From Maricaulis sp965228215 (GTDB lineage: Bacteria > Pseudomonadota > Alphaproteobacteria > Caulobacterales > Maricaulaceae), in the NCBI GenBank assembly GCA_965228215.1, contig OZ245800.1, forward strand, positions 1,054,001 to 1,118,000: a DNA stretch of 64,000 nucleotides. The letters run 5' to 3'. The position numbers and the translations under genes were made by a program. The notes under the pieces are model-generated. The model saw only the letters and a list, made by a program, of their open reading frames with translations. It did not search any database and had not been told where the DNA came from. Positions 1-9,156 of this stretch are shown here, piece after piece. Each line of letters begins with the position of its first letter. The stretch's first letter is position 1.

Positions 1-123
1 CGCTATCACAAGCGGGGGCTGGCCATTCAGCGTGTTCCAGCTGATCTCGACCGGCTCGGCCTGCCGGGCCATGTCACAGCCTGAAAGACACAGTATTCCC
101 GCGACCAATACAGCAATCCGCAT
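1..123 (-). CDS. lipoprotein, 5' end only (runs off the window)
   Basis: Forty-one codons read leftward from an ATG at 121-123 and leave the window at base 1. The N-terminus has a hydrophobic core (residues 3-12) followed by a lipobox LSGC with Cys16, so the product should be lipidated and membrane anchored. Only about 25 mature residues are visible, so no family can be named. It diverges from the gene starting at 186, and the short space between them must hold both promoters. Confidence 0.6.
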   Translation of the reverse strand, partial: MRIAVLVAGILCLSGCDMARQAEPVEISWNTLNGQPPLVIA

Positions 124-185
124 TCACCCCTCCCGTTTTCGCGCCGCGCAGACTAGCCTGCACGCAGATACTTCGGGAGATAAAA

Positions 186-710
186 ATGAGCGGCAAGTCG
201 CGTTTCGACATTCTGGCCGAGTCCGCCGCGCGATACGGCAAGCTGAGCCTCGACAATTACGCACAAATTCGCAGCATCGCCGAAAATCTGACGACTGGTT
301 TCTGCCGCTATCTGGGTGGGGAGGGAGTGTGCGCACATCTCGTTCCGGCCGAAGGCGCGTGGGCGCCGCAACCCTATCGCAGCGGCGCCTTCTCGGTCAG
401 CGGGTCGGGATTCCTGCCGCTGGCACCGATCAGTTTCGGCCTGGCGGTCCGGGTGTCCCATTCGGGGGATTGGGTGCGGCTGGTACTGACCTGTTCCAAG
501 GCCGGGCATGATATCGACATCGCGATCCGCAATGGCAGGAGTTTCTCGCTCAGCCTGCCGGTCTCCGACGAGGAGATGGGTGAGTTATATGATCACCTGC
601 ACGCCCATCTTGTGAGCTGGTTCGACGAACAGGCGGATCGCTACGAGCATGGCGATTACGGCAATCGCGATATCGGCTTCGAATTCGTCCACAGCGATGA
701 CAAGGGTTGA
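186..710 (+). CDS. hypothetical protein, 174 aa
   Basis: The ATG at 186 follows a GGGAGA ribosome site at suitable spacing. The protein has no signal peptide or membrane segment and looks like a soluble cytoplasmic protein with an acidic, charged C-terminus. I do not recognise a family. Codon use is normal for this genome, which supports it being a real gene. It is convergent with the small membrane-protein gene at 722-979. Confidence 0.6.
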   Translation: MSGKSRFDILAESAARYGKLSLDNYAQIRSIAENLTTGFCRYLGGEGVCAHLVPAEGAWAPQPYRSGAFSVSGSGFLPLAPISFGLAVRVSHSGDWVRLVLTCSKAGHDIDIAIRNGRSFSLSLPVSDEEMGELYDHLHAHLVSWFDEQADRYEHGDYGNRDIGFEFVHSDDKG

Positions 711-721
711 TGTCCGGCGAT

Positions 722-979
722 CTAGCCCACGAGGGAGCTCAGGAAACCTGCCATCTGCGTCTCCGGTGCGAGGAACCAGCTGGCTCCCAGTGCGCCGAGA
801 CCGCTCAGGGCGCTGACACCCACCATGGTCGCCATTCGGTGCTTGATGGCCGTAGCCACAGCCAGGCGGGCCAATCCGAGTACATTACCGGCTCCGAGAA
901 GGGATGCGGAACCGCCGACCAGGAATGCCGTGATGAATGACACGAGTGCAGTCTGTGCTTCATAAGGCAGAGTGTTCAT
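722..979 (-). CDS. small membrane protein, 85 aa
   Basis: This short ORF is rich in Gly, Ala, Leu and Val and has two or three likely membrane segments (about residues 10-36, 48-68 and the C-terminal end). A strong GGGGAGG ribosome site precedes the ATG at 977-979, which is the best evidence that it is expressed. Function is unknown. It is divergent from the antiporter gene starting at 1048. Confidence 0.55.
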   Translation of the reverse strand: MNTLPYEAQTALVSFITAFLVGGSASLLGAGNVLGLARLAVATAIKHRMATMVGVSALSGLGALGASWFLAPETQMAGFLSSLVG

Positions 980-1047
980 TTTAGCCTCCCCTGCATTGCC
1001 GGCCGGGCTTTCACCTCCGGTCCAGACATGCGTTATCAGACAAGGCC

Positions 1048-2901
1048 ATGATAGAGACCCAGCCTGACCTCACCCTGACCATCGCAGTCATCGCCGGTTC
1101 AGGCATTGCCGCACAATGGCTCGCCTGGCGCCTGCGCTGGCCATCCATTGTCCTGATGATGGGTGCGGGCCTGATCCTGGGCCCCGCTGCAGCCCTTGTC
1201 CTGGGCGCGCCCCTGCTCGAGCCGGGCCTCGCCTTCGGTGATTATCTGCGCCCGATGATCGCCCTGGCCGTCGCGGTGATCCTGTTCGAAGGCGGGATCA
1301 CGCTGAACTTCCGCGAATTGCGCGATGCGTCCGCGCCTGTCAGGCGCATGGTCTTCCTCGGCTTTCCCATCGGATGGGGCCTGGCGACGCTGGCGCTGCA
1401 CTATGCCGCCGGCCTGGCCTGGGATATCGCGGCGATGATCGGAGCCCTGCTGACCACGACCGGTCCCACTGTTGTCCTGCCGCTATTGCGCCAGGCCAAA
1501 CTGCCGACCCGCATTGCGGCCGTGCTGAAATGGGAAGGCATCGTCAATGATCCGATCGGCGCGCTCGCTGCCGTCTTCCTGTTCGAAGCCATCCGCCAGA
1601 CGGCGATGGGCCATGACTGGGGTGCCGCGGCGCTTTTCCTCGTCATGGGTGCCCTGATCGGCGCGGTGCTGGGTTTTGCCTTCGGCTTCGCGCTGTCGCA
1701 GGGCTTCCGGCGCGGCTGGGTTCCGGAACCGATGAAAGCGCCGCTGGTTCTGGCCGCCGTCCTGGTCTGTTTCGCCTCGGCCGAACAGATGGCGTCGGAA
1801 ACCGGCCTGGTCGCCGTGACGATTTTCGGCCTCGTGGTCGCCAATTCACGCCTCGCATCGATCGAGGAAATGCGCCGTTTCAAGGAAGGCATCGCCGCCA
1901 TACTGGTGGCGAGTGTGTTCGTGGTGCTGGCCGCCGGCCTCTCGCTGGACGATCTCGCCGGTCTTGGCTGGACGCATTTCGTCTTCATCCTGGTCTTCAT
2001 GCTGATCGCGCGGCCGCTCTCGGTCTGGCTGGCGACCCTGGGCTCGGGTCTCAACTGGCGCGAAACCGTCTTTGTCGGCCTGATCGGACCGCGCGGCGTC
2101 GTCGCTGCAGCGGCAGCTGGCCATCTCGCCATCAGCCTCGTGGCGGTCGGACGCGAGGATGCCGCCATCCTCGCGCCGCTGGTTTTCGTGACAATTTTTG
2201 TGACCGTGTTCGGTTGCGGATTCGCCGTGGGCCCGCTCGCCCGGGCGCTGAACCTCTCCGAGACCGGGCCGGAACGCCTGCTGATCGTGGGCGCGAACCC
2301 GTGGAGCCTAGGTCTCGCAGACGCCCTCAAATCCATCGATGTCCCCGTGACAATCGCGGATACGAGTTGGCGGCGTCTGCGGGCAGCTCGGCTGGCTGGT
2401 CATGATGTCTACTACGGGGAAGTGCTGTCCGAGACGGCAGACTGGCGTCTCGAGCCAGCGCGCTTCGCGGCCCTCGTGGCGGCCTCGCCGAATGATGCCT
2501 ACAACGCGCTGGTCTGTATCGAATACGCGCCGGAGCTTGGCCGCAGCCGGGTTTTCCAGCTCTCCGGCTTCGACGGGCCGTCAGACAATGGCAAGGGCGA
2601 GGAGGATCCGCGCGCCATCGTCTACACAGCGCGCGGACGCACGCTGATCCGTCGCGGGCGCGGTTATGACGGCCTGGCCAAGGATTGGTGGAATGGCTGG
2701 CGCTTCCACGCCACGACGCTGAGCGAGGAATACTCGCTTGAACAATGCCTCGAAGAAAACGGTGAGGCGTGTGACCTCGTCCTGGCCCGCCGGCCCAACG
2801 GTACGTTCGCACTGCTGGGCCTAGGCAAGGCGGCTCCGGATGCACCGGGCACGGTCCTGCTCAGATTTGCCCCGCCGTCAGAGGCCGAGAACGCTCAGTA
2901 A
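1048..2901 (+). CDS. CPA1-type cation/proton antiporter with C-terminal RCK-like domain
   Basis: This is a 617-residue inner-membrane protein. About residues 8-400 form a dozen hydrophobic helices of the Na+/H+ exchanger fold. The EGIVNDP stretch near residue 163 matches the acidic ion-binding helix of NhaP-type antiporters. From about residue 412 the protein becomes soluble, with a LIVGANPWS Rossmann-like start typical of TrkA-N/RCK ligand-sensing domains. It probably exchanges Na+ or K+ for protons in pH or salt homeostasis, with gating by the cytoplasmic domain. Substrate ion cannot be read from sequence. Its last 7 bases overlap the convergent lipoprotein gene at 2895-3086. Confidence 0.85.
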   Translation: MIETQPDLTLTIAVIAGSGIAAQWLAWRLRWPSIVLMMGAGLILGPAAALVLGAPLLEPGLAFGDYLRPMIALAVAVILFEGGITLNFRELRDASAPVRRMVFLGFPIGWGLATLALHYAAGLAWDIAAMIGALLTTTGPTVVLPLLRQAKLPTRIAAVLKWEGIVNDPIGALAAVFLFEAIRQTAMGHDWGAAALFLVMGALIGAVLGFAFGFALSQGFRRGWVPEPMKAPLVLAAVLVCFASAEQMASETGLVAVTIFGLVVANSRLASIEEMRRFKEGIAAILVASVFVVLAAGLSLDDLAGLGWTHFVFILVFMLIARPLSVWLATLGSGLNWRETVFVGLIGPRGVVAAAAAGHLAISLVAVGREDAAILAPLVFVTIFVTVFGCGFAVGPLARALNLSETGPERLLIVGANPWSLGLADALKSIDVPVTIADTSWRRLRAARLAGHDVYYGEVLSETADWRLEPARFAALVAASPNDAYNALVCIEYAPELGRSRVFQLSGFDGPSDNGKGEEDPRAIVYTARGRTLIRRGRGYDGLAKDWWNGWRFHATTLSEEYSLEQCLEENGEACDLVLARRPNGTFALLGLGKAAPDAPGTVLLRFAPPSEAENAQ

Positions 2902-3086
2902 CGCGGGCCGTCATCAGCCGGCTGGGATCCACCCGGCCGGGCGCCACCGCAATAGGGCCAATTGTCCGCGTTCGGGTCGCCGTGCGGGCAGACGGACTCG
3001 CCGTCCTCGTAGATCGCCAGACAACCAGACAGGCTCGCCGCACCCAGGAGCAGGGCGAGAATCACAACTGAACGCTTGATGGTCAT
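2895..3086 (-). CDS. small lipoprotein, 63 aa
   Basis: The chosen ATG at 3084-3086 has an AGAGGGA ribosome site; longer in-frame starts lack one. The N-terminus is a lipoprotein signal with lipobox LSGC (Cys22). The mature part is only about 40 residues, with two further cysteines (CPHGD and YCGG) that could form a disulfide. Family unknown. It overlaps the antiporter 3' end tail to tail and diverges from the penicillin-binding protein gene. Confidence 0.65.
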   Translation of the reverse strand: MTIKRSVVILALLLGAASLSGCLAIYEDGESVCPHGDPNADNWPYCGGARPGGSQPADDGPRY

Positions 3087-3217
3087 AATTGGGTCCCTCT
3101 TCACCGTCATGTTGGGTCGTGAAGACCAATAGAGCAAGCCCTTTTCGACCCTGATCTTCATACGGAATTAACTCGGCTTCCCGCATGAACAGGGCTTCCT
3201 TCAGGCAAGGACGCGAC

Positions 3218-5287
3218 ATGGCCCGCCGCCCTTCAGGCAAAAAGCCGGCAGCGCGACGACTGACCTCCGCAGGACGTTCAGGATCTCGCGCCCGCACCAG
3301 CACGACCCGGCCCCGGAAAGCCCGTCGACGCAGCCAGAAAAAACAGGCTGGCGGGTTCGGTCTCGTGCGTCTGGCCATGCTCGGCGCACTCGTTGTGGCC
3401 GTCATCGGCGGTGGCTGGCTCTGGTCGGTCGCCCGCGACCTGCCCGACACGTCGGGTCTCGCCGACGTCGAACGCACGGCCAGCATCATCTACCAGGACC
3501 AGGAGGGCCGCCTGATTGCCCGTCGCGGCAGTTCCCACGGCCAGATCGCGGACCTTGAAGACCTGCCGCCCTATCTGATCGATGCGGTTCTGGCGGTCGA
3601 GGACCGACGCTTCTACAGCCATCCGGGCGTCGACATCATCGGTACCGGCCGGGCCATTCTGGCCAATATCCGAGCCGGACGCGTCGTCCAGGGCGGATCC
3701 ACCCTGACCCAGCAATTGGCGAAGAATCTCTTCCTGACACCGGAGCGCACCATGCGCCGCAAGGTGCAGGAAATGATGCTGGCCTTCTGGCTGGAGAGCC
3801 AGTTCACCAAGGACGAGATCCTCGAACTCTATCTCAACCGCGTCTATTTCGGCGGCGGTGCATGGGGCGTTGAAGCCGCCGCGACGCGTTATTTCAACAA
3901 GCCGGCCAGTCAGCTCACACTCGGTGAGGCGGCTCTGCTCGCCGGCCTCCTGAAAGCGCCCAGCCGCTACAGCCCGGTTGCGGATGACCGCCGCGCTGCC
4001 GCTCGGGCCACGGTCGTGCTGGATCTGATGACCCAGACCGGCCGCATCACCGAGAGTGAACGCATCACGGCGGCCTCGGTTCCGATCCGTGTCTTCAGCG
4101 GCGCTTCAAGTCCGGGCGCGCAGTATTTCATCGACTGGTTGTCTGAACGCGTGCGCGAGATTGCCGGCCCGGATCATGACGACCTGATCGTTCGCACTAC
4201 GCTCGACATCAATGCCCAGCGCGCAGCCGAAGCCGCTCTCGTCCAGGTCCTCTCTGACGAGGAGGCTGCCTCCGGCGCGACCCAGGGCGCGATTGTCTCG
4301 CTCTCCCATGACGGGGCCGTGAGGGCCATGGTCGGCGGTGTCGACTACAACCGCTCGCAATTCAACCGCGCGGTTCTCGCCCGGCGCCAACCCGGCTCGG
4401 CTTTCAAGGCCTTTGTCTACGCGTCTGCGTTCGAAGCCGGACTCACGCCGGACGACCGCCGCGAGGACGCGCCGGTTCGCGTCGGTGACTGGTCACCCCA
4501 GAATTACAATGACGAGTATCGCGGCTGGATGAGCTTGCGCGAGGCGTTTGCGCGCTCCTCCAATGCCGTCGCCGTCCGTGTGGCGGAAGAAACCGGGCGC
4601 GGGCATGTCGCGCGCCTGGCCGAACGCTTCGGCATTGAGAGCCAGTTACGGATCGATCGCTCCCTCGCCCTGGGGGCCTACGAGGTCACTCCAGTGGAAA
4701 TGGCCACGGCCTACCTGCCCTTCGCCAATGGCGGATATGGCGGGCGGGCCTTCGGTATCGAGCGGATCGAGACCCGCACCGGTGACGTGATCTATGAAGC
4801 CCAGCCGCAGATGCGCCCCGTGCTCGACCTGCGCAATTACGGCCGCATGCGCGATCTCCTGCAGACCGTGGTGCGTGAAGGCACCGGCCGGCGCGCCCAG
4901 GTCCCGGGCTATGTGGTCGGCGGCAAGACCGGCACGACCAATGATTTCCGCGATGCCTGGTTTGCCGGCTATGCCGGCGATCTGGTGACCACGGTCTGGA
5001 CCGGCAACGACGACAACAGCCCCACCGACCGGGCAACGGGCGGCGGACCGCCGGCCCGGATCTTCAGCGCCTTCATGCGCGCAGCGCCGCGCACCGGGAT
5101 CGGCGCCGGGCCTGTCGCGCTGATCAATAATGATCGCCTGCCAAGCCAACCCGTGCCGGAACCGGCCTTCGCCGAAACCACCGCCGAGCCGCAAGCGACC
5201 GGCGAGACCGAACCGGTCGAAGAAGCGGAAGAGACGGGCGAGGAAGATCCGATCGCGGCCTTCCTGTCAGGTCTGGGCGGCGATTGA
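3218..5287 (+). CDS. mrcA: class A penicillin-binding protein 1A (glycosyltransferase/transpeptidase)
   Basis: This bifunctional peptidoglycan synthase has 689 residues from the ATG at 3218, chosen because AAGGA lies just upstream; an ATG at 3185 lacks a site. An Arg/Lys-rich cytoplasmic tail (residues 1-45) leads to one membrane anchor (about 48-70). The GT51 domain carries EDRRFY with catalytic Glu near 128 and GGSTLTQQLAKN. The transpeptidase domain shows PGSAFK (nucleophile Ser394), SSN (447-449) and KTGT (570-573). The C-terminal 50 residues are acidic and probably disordered. It polymerises and cross-links glycan strands in the periplasm and is a beta-lactam target. Confidence 0.93.
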   Translation: MARRPSGKKPAARRLTSAGRSGSRARTSTTRPRKARRRSQKKQAGGFGLVRLAMLGALVVAVIGGGWLWSVARDLPDTSGLADVERTASIIYQDQEGRLIARRGSSHGQIADLEDLPPYLIDAVLAVEDRRFYSHPGVDIIGTGRAILANIRAGRVVQGGSTLTQQLAKNLFLTPERTMRRKVQEMMLAFWLESQFTKDEILELYLNRVYFGGGAWGVEAAATRYFNKPASQLTLGEAALLAGLLKAPSRYSPVADDRRAAARATVVLDLMTQTGRITESERITAASVPIRVFSGASSPGAQYFIDWLSERVREIAGPDHDDLIVRTTLDINAQRAAEAALVQVLSDEEAASGATQGAIVSLSHDGAVRAMVGGVDYNRSQFNRAVLARRQPGSAFKAFVYASAFEAGLTPDDRREDAPVRVGDWSPQNYNDEYRGWMSLREAFARSSNAVAVRVAEETGRGHVARLAERFGIESQLRIDRSLALGAYEVTPVEMATAYLPFANGGYGGRAFGIERIETRTGDVIYEAQPQMRPVLDLRNYGRMRDLLQTVVREGTGRRAQVPGYVVGGKTGTTNDFRDAWFAGYAGDLVTTVWTGNDDNSPTDRATGGGPPARIFSAFMRAAPRTGIGAGPVALINNDRLPSQPVPEPAFAETTAEPQATGETEPVEEAEETGEEDPIAAFLSGLGGD

Positions 5288-5416
5288 CGCGCTGATCGGG
5301 GCGGGACGCCGCCGCTTACATTCCCCTGTACTGCCACGGAAATGCCCGAGACTGTCCGTCTGCGGCCTGCTAGATTGTGCCGGCTGAGGGACAGACTCCC
5401 AGGAGGGGACGCAAAG

Positions 5417-7033
5417 ATGAAAAAGACCCTTTTTACCGCCGTCGCGACAGGCGCACTTCTCGTGGCCTGCACGCCGGACGGCGATATTGAATTCACCGGT
5501 GGCAGCAGCGGCAGTGCCGAAAGCGCCATCGCCCAGCTCGGTATCACGGAAACCGAGGATCTGAGCTTTGAAAGCGCCGGTTTCGAGGGCGATGACTATG
5601 TCATCACCAATCTCGTCATCCGCGATATCGACAACCAGGACAGCGACACCCCGTCTGACCTGCCGGAGGGCAAGACGCTCTCGGAATCCAACAATGTCGA
5701 GTTCAACGCCGATGAAGTGCACATCGCGCGCATGGTGCTCGGTTCGCCGCGACTGGACGCCAATGGCGACCTGCTCCTGGCGAGCTTCAACCTGTCCGAT
5801 ATCCGCGTCGAGGATCCCGACGACGAGAGCGGCGCCCGGCTCGACAGTTTCGTCATCGACGGCCCGAACGCGGCCATGTCGGCCGATATCGGCCGCCTCC
5901 TGCGTGGTGAGCTGGATGATGAGGACGATACGGACTGGTCCGAATACGCCTTCAACAGTTTCTCGATGCAGGGCTTCAACGCCAGCGACAATACCGAAGG
6001 CGAGAACACGACCGTCAGCTTCGACAACATGACGCTTGCGGGCGTGCGCGAAGGCGATTCCGCGAGTTTCGAATTCCGCAATCTGATCGTCGAGGGCGTC
6101 GAGGACGGCGCCCCGATCGAGATCCGCCTCGGCGAGATCTCCATCGACGGCATGAACACGCTCGACTACGGCAATTTCCTCGGCTCGGTCGACGAGAGTG
6201 CAGGCGGCGAGATCGCCAGCAACTACTCCTCGTCCTTCATGAGCAATCCATTCGAATCCTTCGAGAATTTCGCGATGCGCGACTTCCTCGTGAACGCTGC
6301 CGGCGTCAATGTGTCGATGGACTACATCACGGCAGACGTGCGGGAGCGAGGTGACCGCTTCATCTCGACCTCGGAACTCGGATCTCTGGTGATCAACGCC
6401 GACCCGGCCGGCCAGGCCGGTGCACAGCTCGCCATGGGCCTGGGCATGCTCGGTTACGACCAGCTGGAAATCCGCGCGGCCGGACGCTCCATCTACGATA
6501 CGTCCGAAGACCGCATGTACACCGATGGCGACAACTTCCTGGAAATCGTCGACGGCATGCGCATCGATTTCGAATCCGATGTCACCGGTTACGGTGCCTA
6601 TCTGGAAAATGCCGCGAGCATGATGGCCGATAGCGACGAAGTGGACGCGACGGAGAATCCGGAAGCGGTCATGGCCATGCTGGCCCCGCTGATGATCAAC
6701 AACATCACCATGCGGATCGAGGACCGGTCCATTCTCGACCGTGCGCTGGAAGCCGGCGCAGCCAGCCAGGGCGTCGAGAAGGAGCAGATGCGCATGCAGG
6801 CCGGTCTGCTCATCGGTATGGGGCTGATGTCGGCTCCGCCGGAAATCCCGCGCCCCTTCCTGACGGAATTGTCCGGTGCGGTGACGAGCTTCATCAACCA
6901 GGGCGGTACACTGACCGTCTCGATGGATCCGGATGCACCGCTCCCGATCAGCTCGCTGATCGAACAGGCCGATTCCGGCACGTTCGACTTCGACTCGATG
7001 GGCTTGCGGGTGGAATCCGCACCGGTCGAATAG
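5417..7033 (+). CDS. large acidic lipoprotein of unknown function, 538 aa
   Basis: The ATG at 5417 follows AGGAGGGG. The N-terminal signal ends in a lipobox LVAC with Cys18. The mature protein is strongly acidic, rich in Asp, Glu and Ser, with alternating hydrophobic residues that suggest a beta-rich repetitive fold; phrases such as LVIRDID, FNLSDIRVED and NMTLAGVREGD recur as strand-like units. No catalytic motif is visible. It stands alone and ends in a clear intrinsic terminator. It may be an outer-membrane-anchored structural or surface protein, but that is inference. Confidence 0.75.
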   Translation: MKKTLFTAVATGALLVACTPDGDIEFTGGSSGSAESAIAQLGITETEDLSFESAGFEGDDYVITNLVIRDIDNQDSDTPSDLPEGKTLSESNNVEFNADEVHIARMVLGSPRLDANGDLLLASFNLSDIRVEDPDDESGARLDSFVIDGPNAAMSADIGRLLRGELDDEDDTDWSEYAFNSFSMQGFNASDNTEGENTTVSFDNMTLAGVREGDSASFEFRNLIVEGVEDGAPIEIRLGEISIDGMNTLDYGNFLGSVDESAGGEIASNYSSSFMSNPFESFENFAMRDFLVNAAGVNVSMDYITADVRERGDRFISTSELGSLVINADPAGQAGAQLAMGLGMLGYDQLEIRAAGRSIYDTSEDRMYTDGDNFLEIVDGMRIDFESDVTGYGAYLENAASMMADSDEVDATENPEAVMAMLAPLMINNITMRIEDRSILDRALEAGAASQGVEKEQMRMQAGLLIGMGLMSAPPEIPRPFLTELSGAVTSFINQGGTLTVSMDPDAPLPISSLIEQADSGTFDFDSMGLRVESAPVE

Positions 7034-7060
7034 ATCGACCAGCCAGTGCTGGAGAGAGAA

Positions 7061-7090
7061 GCGGGCGCTCCCTGGAGCGCCCGTTTTCTT
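7061..7090 (+). terminator. intrinsic terminator after the acidic lipoprotein gene
   Basis: A 9-bp perfect stem (CGGGCGCTC at 7062-7070 with GAGCGCCCG at 7075-7083) and 4-nt loop are followed directly by TTTTCTT. It lies 28 bases after the stop codon at 7033. It can also serve the convergent LysE gene that ends at 7103. Confidence 0.85.
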
Positions 7091-7102
7091 ATGCCCTGTT
7101 TC

Positions 7103-7726
7103 CTATGATCGCCGCAGATCGGCGAGCAATCCGCCGACCGCGATCTGGGCGGTCCCTGCAAGCCGCTCGCGCCACACGATACCCGCCGGGCTGCGGACCA
7201 GGCTGCCACAGCGCGCGCCCAGCCAGGCATAGCCCGCCAGGATCGGGAATTCGGTGACATGCATGCCGATGAGCATGGCCAGATAATGATGGAACTGGGT
7301 TTCGCCGGGCGTGATGAATTGCGGAACGAGCGCGCCGAAGAAAAGCACGGATTTCTGATTGGCCAACTGCTTGACCAGGCCCTGGGCGAAGCTCTCGCGG
7401 GCGACGTCCATGGGCGGCGGCGGTCCGCTGTTCGCAACGGTTTTGGCGTTGCGCCAGGACTGGATCCCCATCCAGATCAGATAGACGGCACCCGTCCATT
7501 TCACGATGGTGAAAAGCAAGGCGGACGTCGCAAGCACCGCGCCCACACCCGCAACCGAAATCGCGAAATAGATCGTATTTCCCGCCAATATCCCGCAGGA
7601 CGCAGCGAGACCGGCGCCGAAACCCCGCGCAATTCCCTGCGAGGAAACCAGCAATACCGCGGGCCCCGGAGTCAGTGACGCCGCGACATGTACCGCCAGG
7701 AAAGCCAGGAATAGTTCGATCGACAT
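7103..7726 (-). CDS. LysE/RhtB family amino-acid exporter
   Basis: This 207-residue inner-membrane protein has the five or six hydrophobic helices and the N-terminal LTPGP signature (about residues 18-22) of the LysE/RhtB superfamily. Members export amino acids such as lysine, homoserine or threonine, or related metabolites, in exchange for protons. The substrate cannot be told from sequence. The gene is read leftward after phaZ, with a GC-rich hairpin in between, so it is probably a separate unit. Confidence 0.85.
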   Translation of the reverse strand: MSIELFLAFLAVHVAASLTPGPAVLLVSSQGIARGFGAGLAASCGILAGNTIYFAISVAGVGAVLATSALLFTIVKWTGAVYLIWMGIQSWRNAKTVANSGPPPPMDVARESFAQGLVKQLANQKSVLFFGALVPQFITPGETQFHHYLAMLIGMHVTEFPILAGYAWLGARCGSLVRSPAGIVWRERLAGTAQIAVGGLLADLRRS

Positions 7727-7781
7727 TCTCTCGTCCCGTCAGCCCGGATTGCTCTGTCGCGTTTTCCCCGCCCGGACGCAA

Positions 7782-7813
7782 GACGGGCGCCCCGATGTCC
7801 CGGAGCGCCCGTC
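7782..7813 (-). terminator. possible terminator after phaZ
   Basis: Arms GACGGGCGC (7782-7790) and GCGCCCGTC (7805-7813) can pair around a 14-nt loop, 37 bases downstream of the phaZ stop on the minus strand. No good T-run follows on either strand, so intrinsic termination is uncertain. Confidence 0.4.
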
Positions 7814-7849
7814 CCGATGCCGCCTGAAGCGGCACGATTGCTGTTTCGT

Positions 7850-9112
7850 CTAGCGGCTCGCCAGAGCCTGGCCGCCGGTCTTGTCCATGAAATCGCGCAT
7901 GCGCGGCGCGATGTGCTCGCGGAAACGGCGGCCGTTGAAAACGCCGTAATGGCCGACGGCGGGCTGGACCCAGTCCATCTGGAGATCTTCGGGCAGATTG
8001 GCGCAAAGCGTGTGAGCCGCCTGGGTCTGGCCGATGCCGGAGATGTCGTCCTTCTCGCCCTCGACCGTCAGTAGGGCCACATCCTTGATCGCACCCGGGT
8101 CCACGATTCGGCCCTTGTGCTCCTGGATACCCCGCGCCAGCTTGTGCTCCTGGAACACGTCGCGAATGGTCTGAAGGTAGAATTCCTCCGACAGGTCCAT
8201 AACCGCCAGGTATTCGTCGTAGAAGGACCGGTGTTTCTCGGCGCTATCGCCATCACCCTCGATCAGGTGGTTGAAGAAATTCCAGTGCGCGTCGACATGG
8301 CGGTCGAGATTCATATTCATGAAGCCGGCAAGCTGCAGGAAACCCGGATAGACCCGGCGTAACGCGCCCGGATTGGGTGCAGGCACGGTGTGGATCAGGT
8401 TCTTCTCGAACCATTCAAAGGGTCTGTCCTGTGCCAGCTGGTTCGGCACGGTTGGCGATTGTCGCGTGTCGATCGGCGAACCCATATAGGTCATCGACGC
8501 CGGACGGCTGGGATCGTCATCCTCGGCCATCAGGGCGATTGCCGACAGGGCGAGCGGGCCGGGCTGGCAGACCGCTACCACGTGCACGTCCGGACCCAGC
8601 AGGCTGATCATTTCGCGCAGATATTCGACAAAATCGCTCATATCGAACCGGCCTTCGGCCAGCGGCACCATGCGCGCATCCGTCCAGTCGGTGATATAGA
8701 CCTCGCTGTCAGGCAGGAAGGTCTCGACCGTGCCGCGCAGCAGCGTGGCGTAGTGGCCCGACATCGGTGCCACGAAGAGGATCTTGCGGTCAGTCTGCTT
8801 GCCGCGCGCAAGGTTGAGCGCTGCCTGGTCGCGGCGGAAGTGCAGAAGATTGCACCACGGCTTGTGCCAGACCACTTCTTCCTCGACCGGCACGAGATGA
8901 CCGTTCACCTCGACCGTATCGATCATCCATTCCGGCTTGCCGTAGCGGCGCGTCATGGATTCGAACAGATCCGCAGCCGCAGCCATGGTCCGGCCGGCAA
9001 CCGTGTCGGCGGCCGGATTCCACGGTGCACGCATCATCCGGCGGGTCGCATTCGCTGCGGCACGCCAGGGCGTCATCGCCAATCTGTTCAGTTCATACAC
9101 ACTGTAAAGCAT
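7850..9112 (-). CDS. phaZ: intracellular polyhydroxyalkanoate depolymerase
   Basis: The protein is 420 residues, the usual length for the PhaZ family of intracellular PHB depolymerases. It contains the variant lipase box VCQPG with nucleophile Cys182, the arrangement described for Cupriavidus PhaZa1, and family-typical segments such as MSGHYATLLRGTV and TDWTDAR. It hydrolyses stored poly-3-hydroxybutyrate to hydroxybutyrate oligomers at the granule surface. Its presence implies that the organism stores PHA, although no synthase gene lies here. The ATG at 9110-9112 is preceded by GGGGAGG. Confidence 0.92.
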   Translation of the reverse strand: MLYSVYELNRLAMTPWRAAANATRRMMRAPWNPAADTVAGRTMAAAADLFESMTRRYGKPEWMIDTVEVNGHLVPVEEEVVWHKPWCNLLHFRRDQAALNLARGKQTDRKILFVAPMSGHYATLLRGTVETFLPDSEVYITDWTDARMVPLAEGRFDMSDFVEYLREMISLLGPDVHVVAVCQPGPLALSAIALMAEDDDPSRPASMTYMGSPIDTRQSPTVPNQLAQDRPFEWFEKNLIHTVPAPNPGALRRVYPGFLQLAGFMNMNLDRHVDAHWNFFNHLIEGDGDSAEKHRSFYDEYLAVMDLSEEFYLQTIRDVFQEHKLARGIQEHKGRIVDPGAIKDVALLTVEGEKDDISGIGQTQAAHTLCANLPEDLQMDWVQPAVGHYGVFNGRRFREHIAPRMRDFMDKTGGQALASR

Positions 9113-9156
9113 CGGTCCTCCCCAGGACGCGGCGGAGCCTCAAACGGGCCCTTCGC

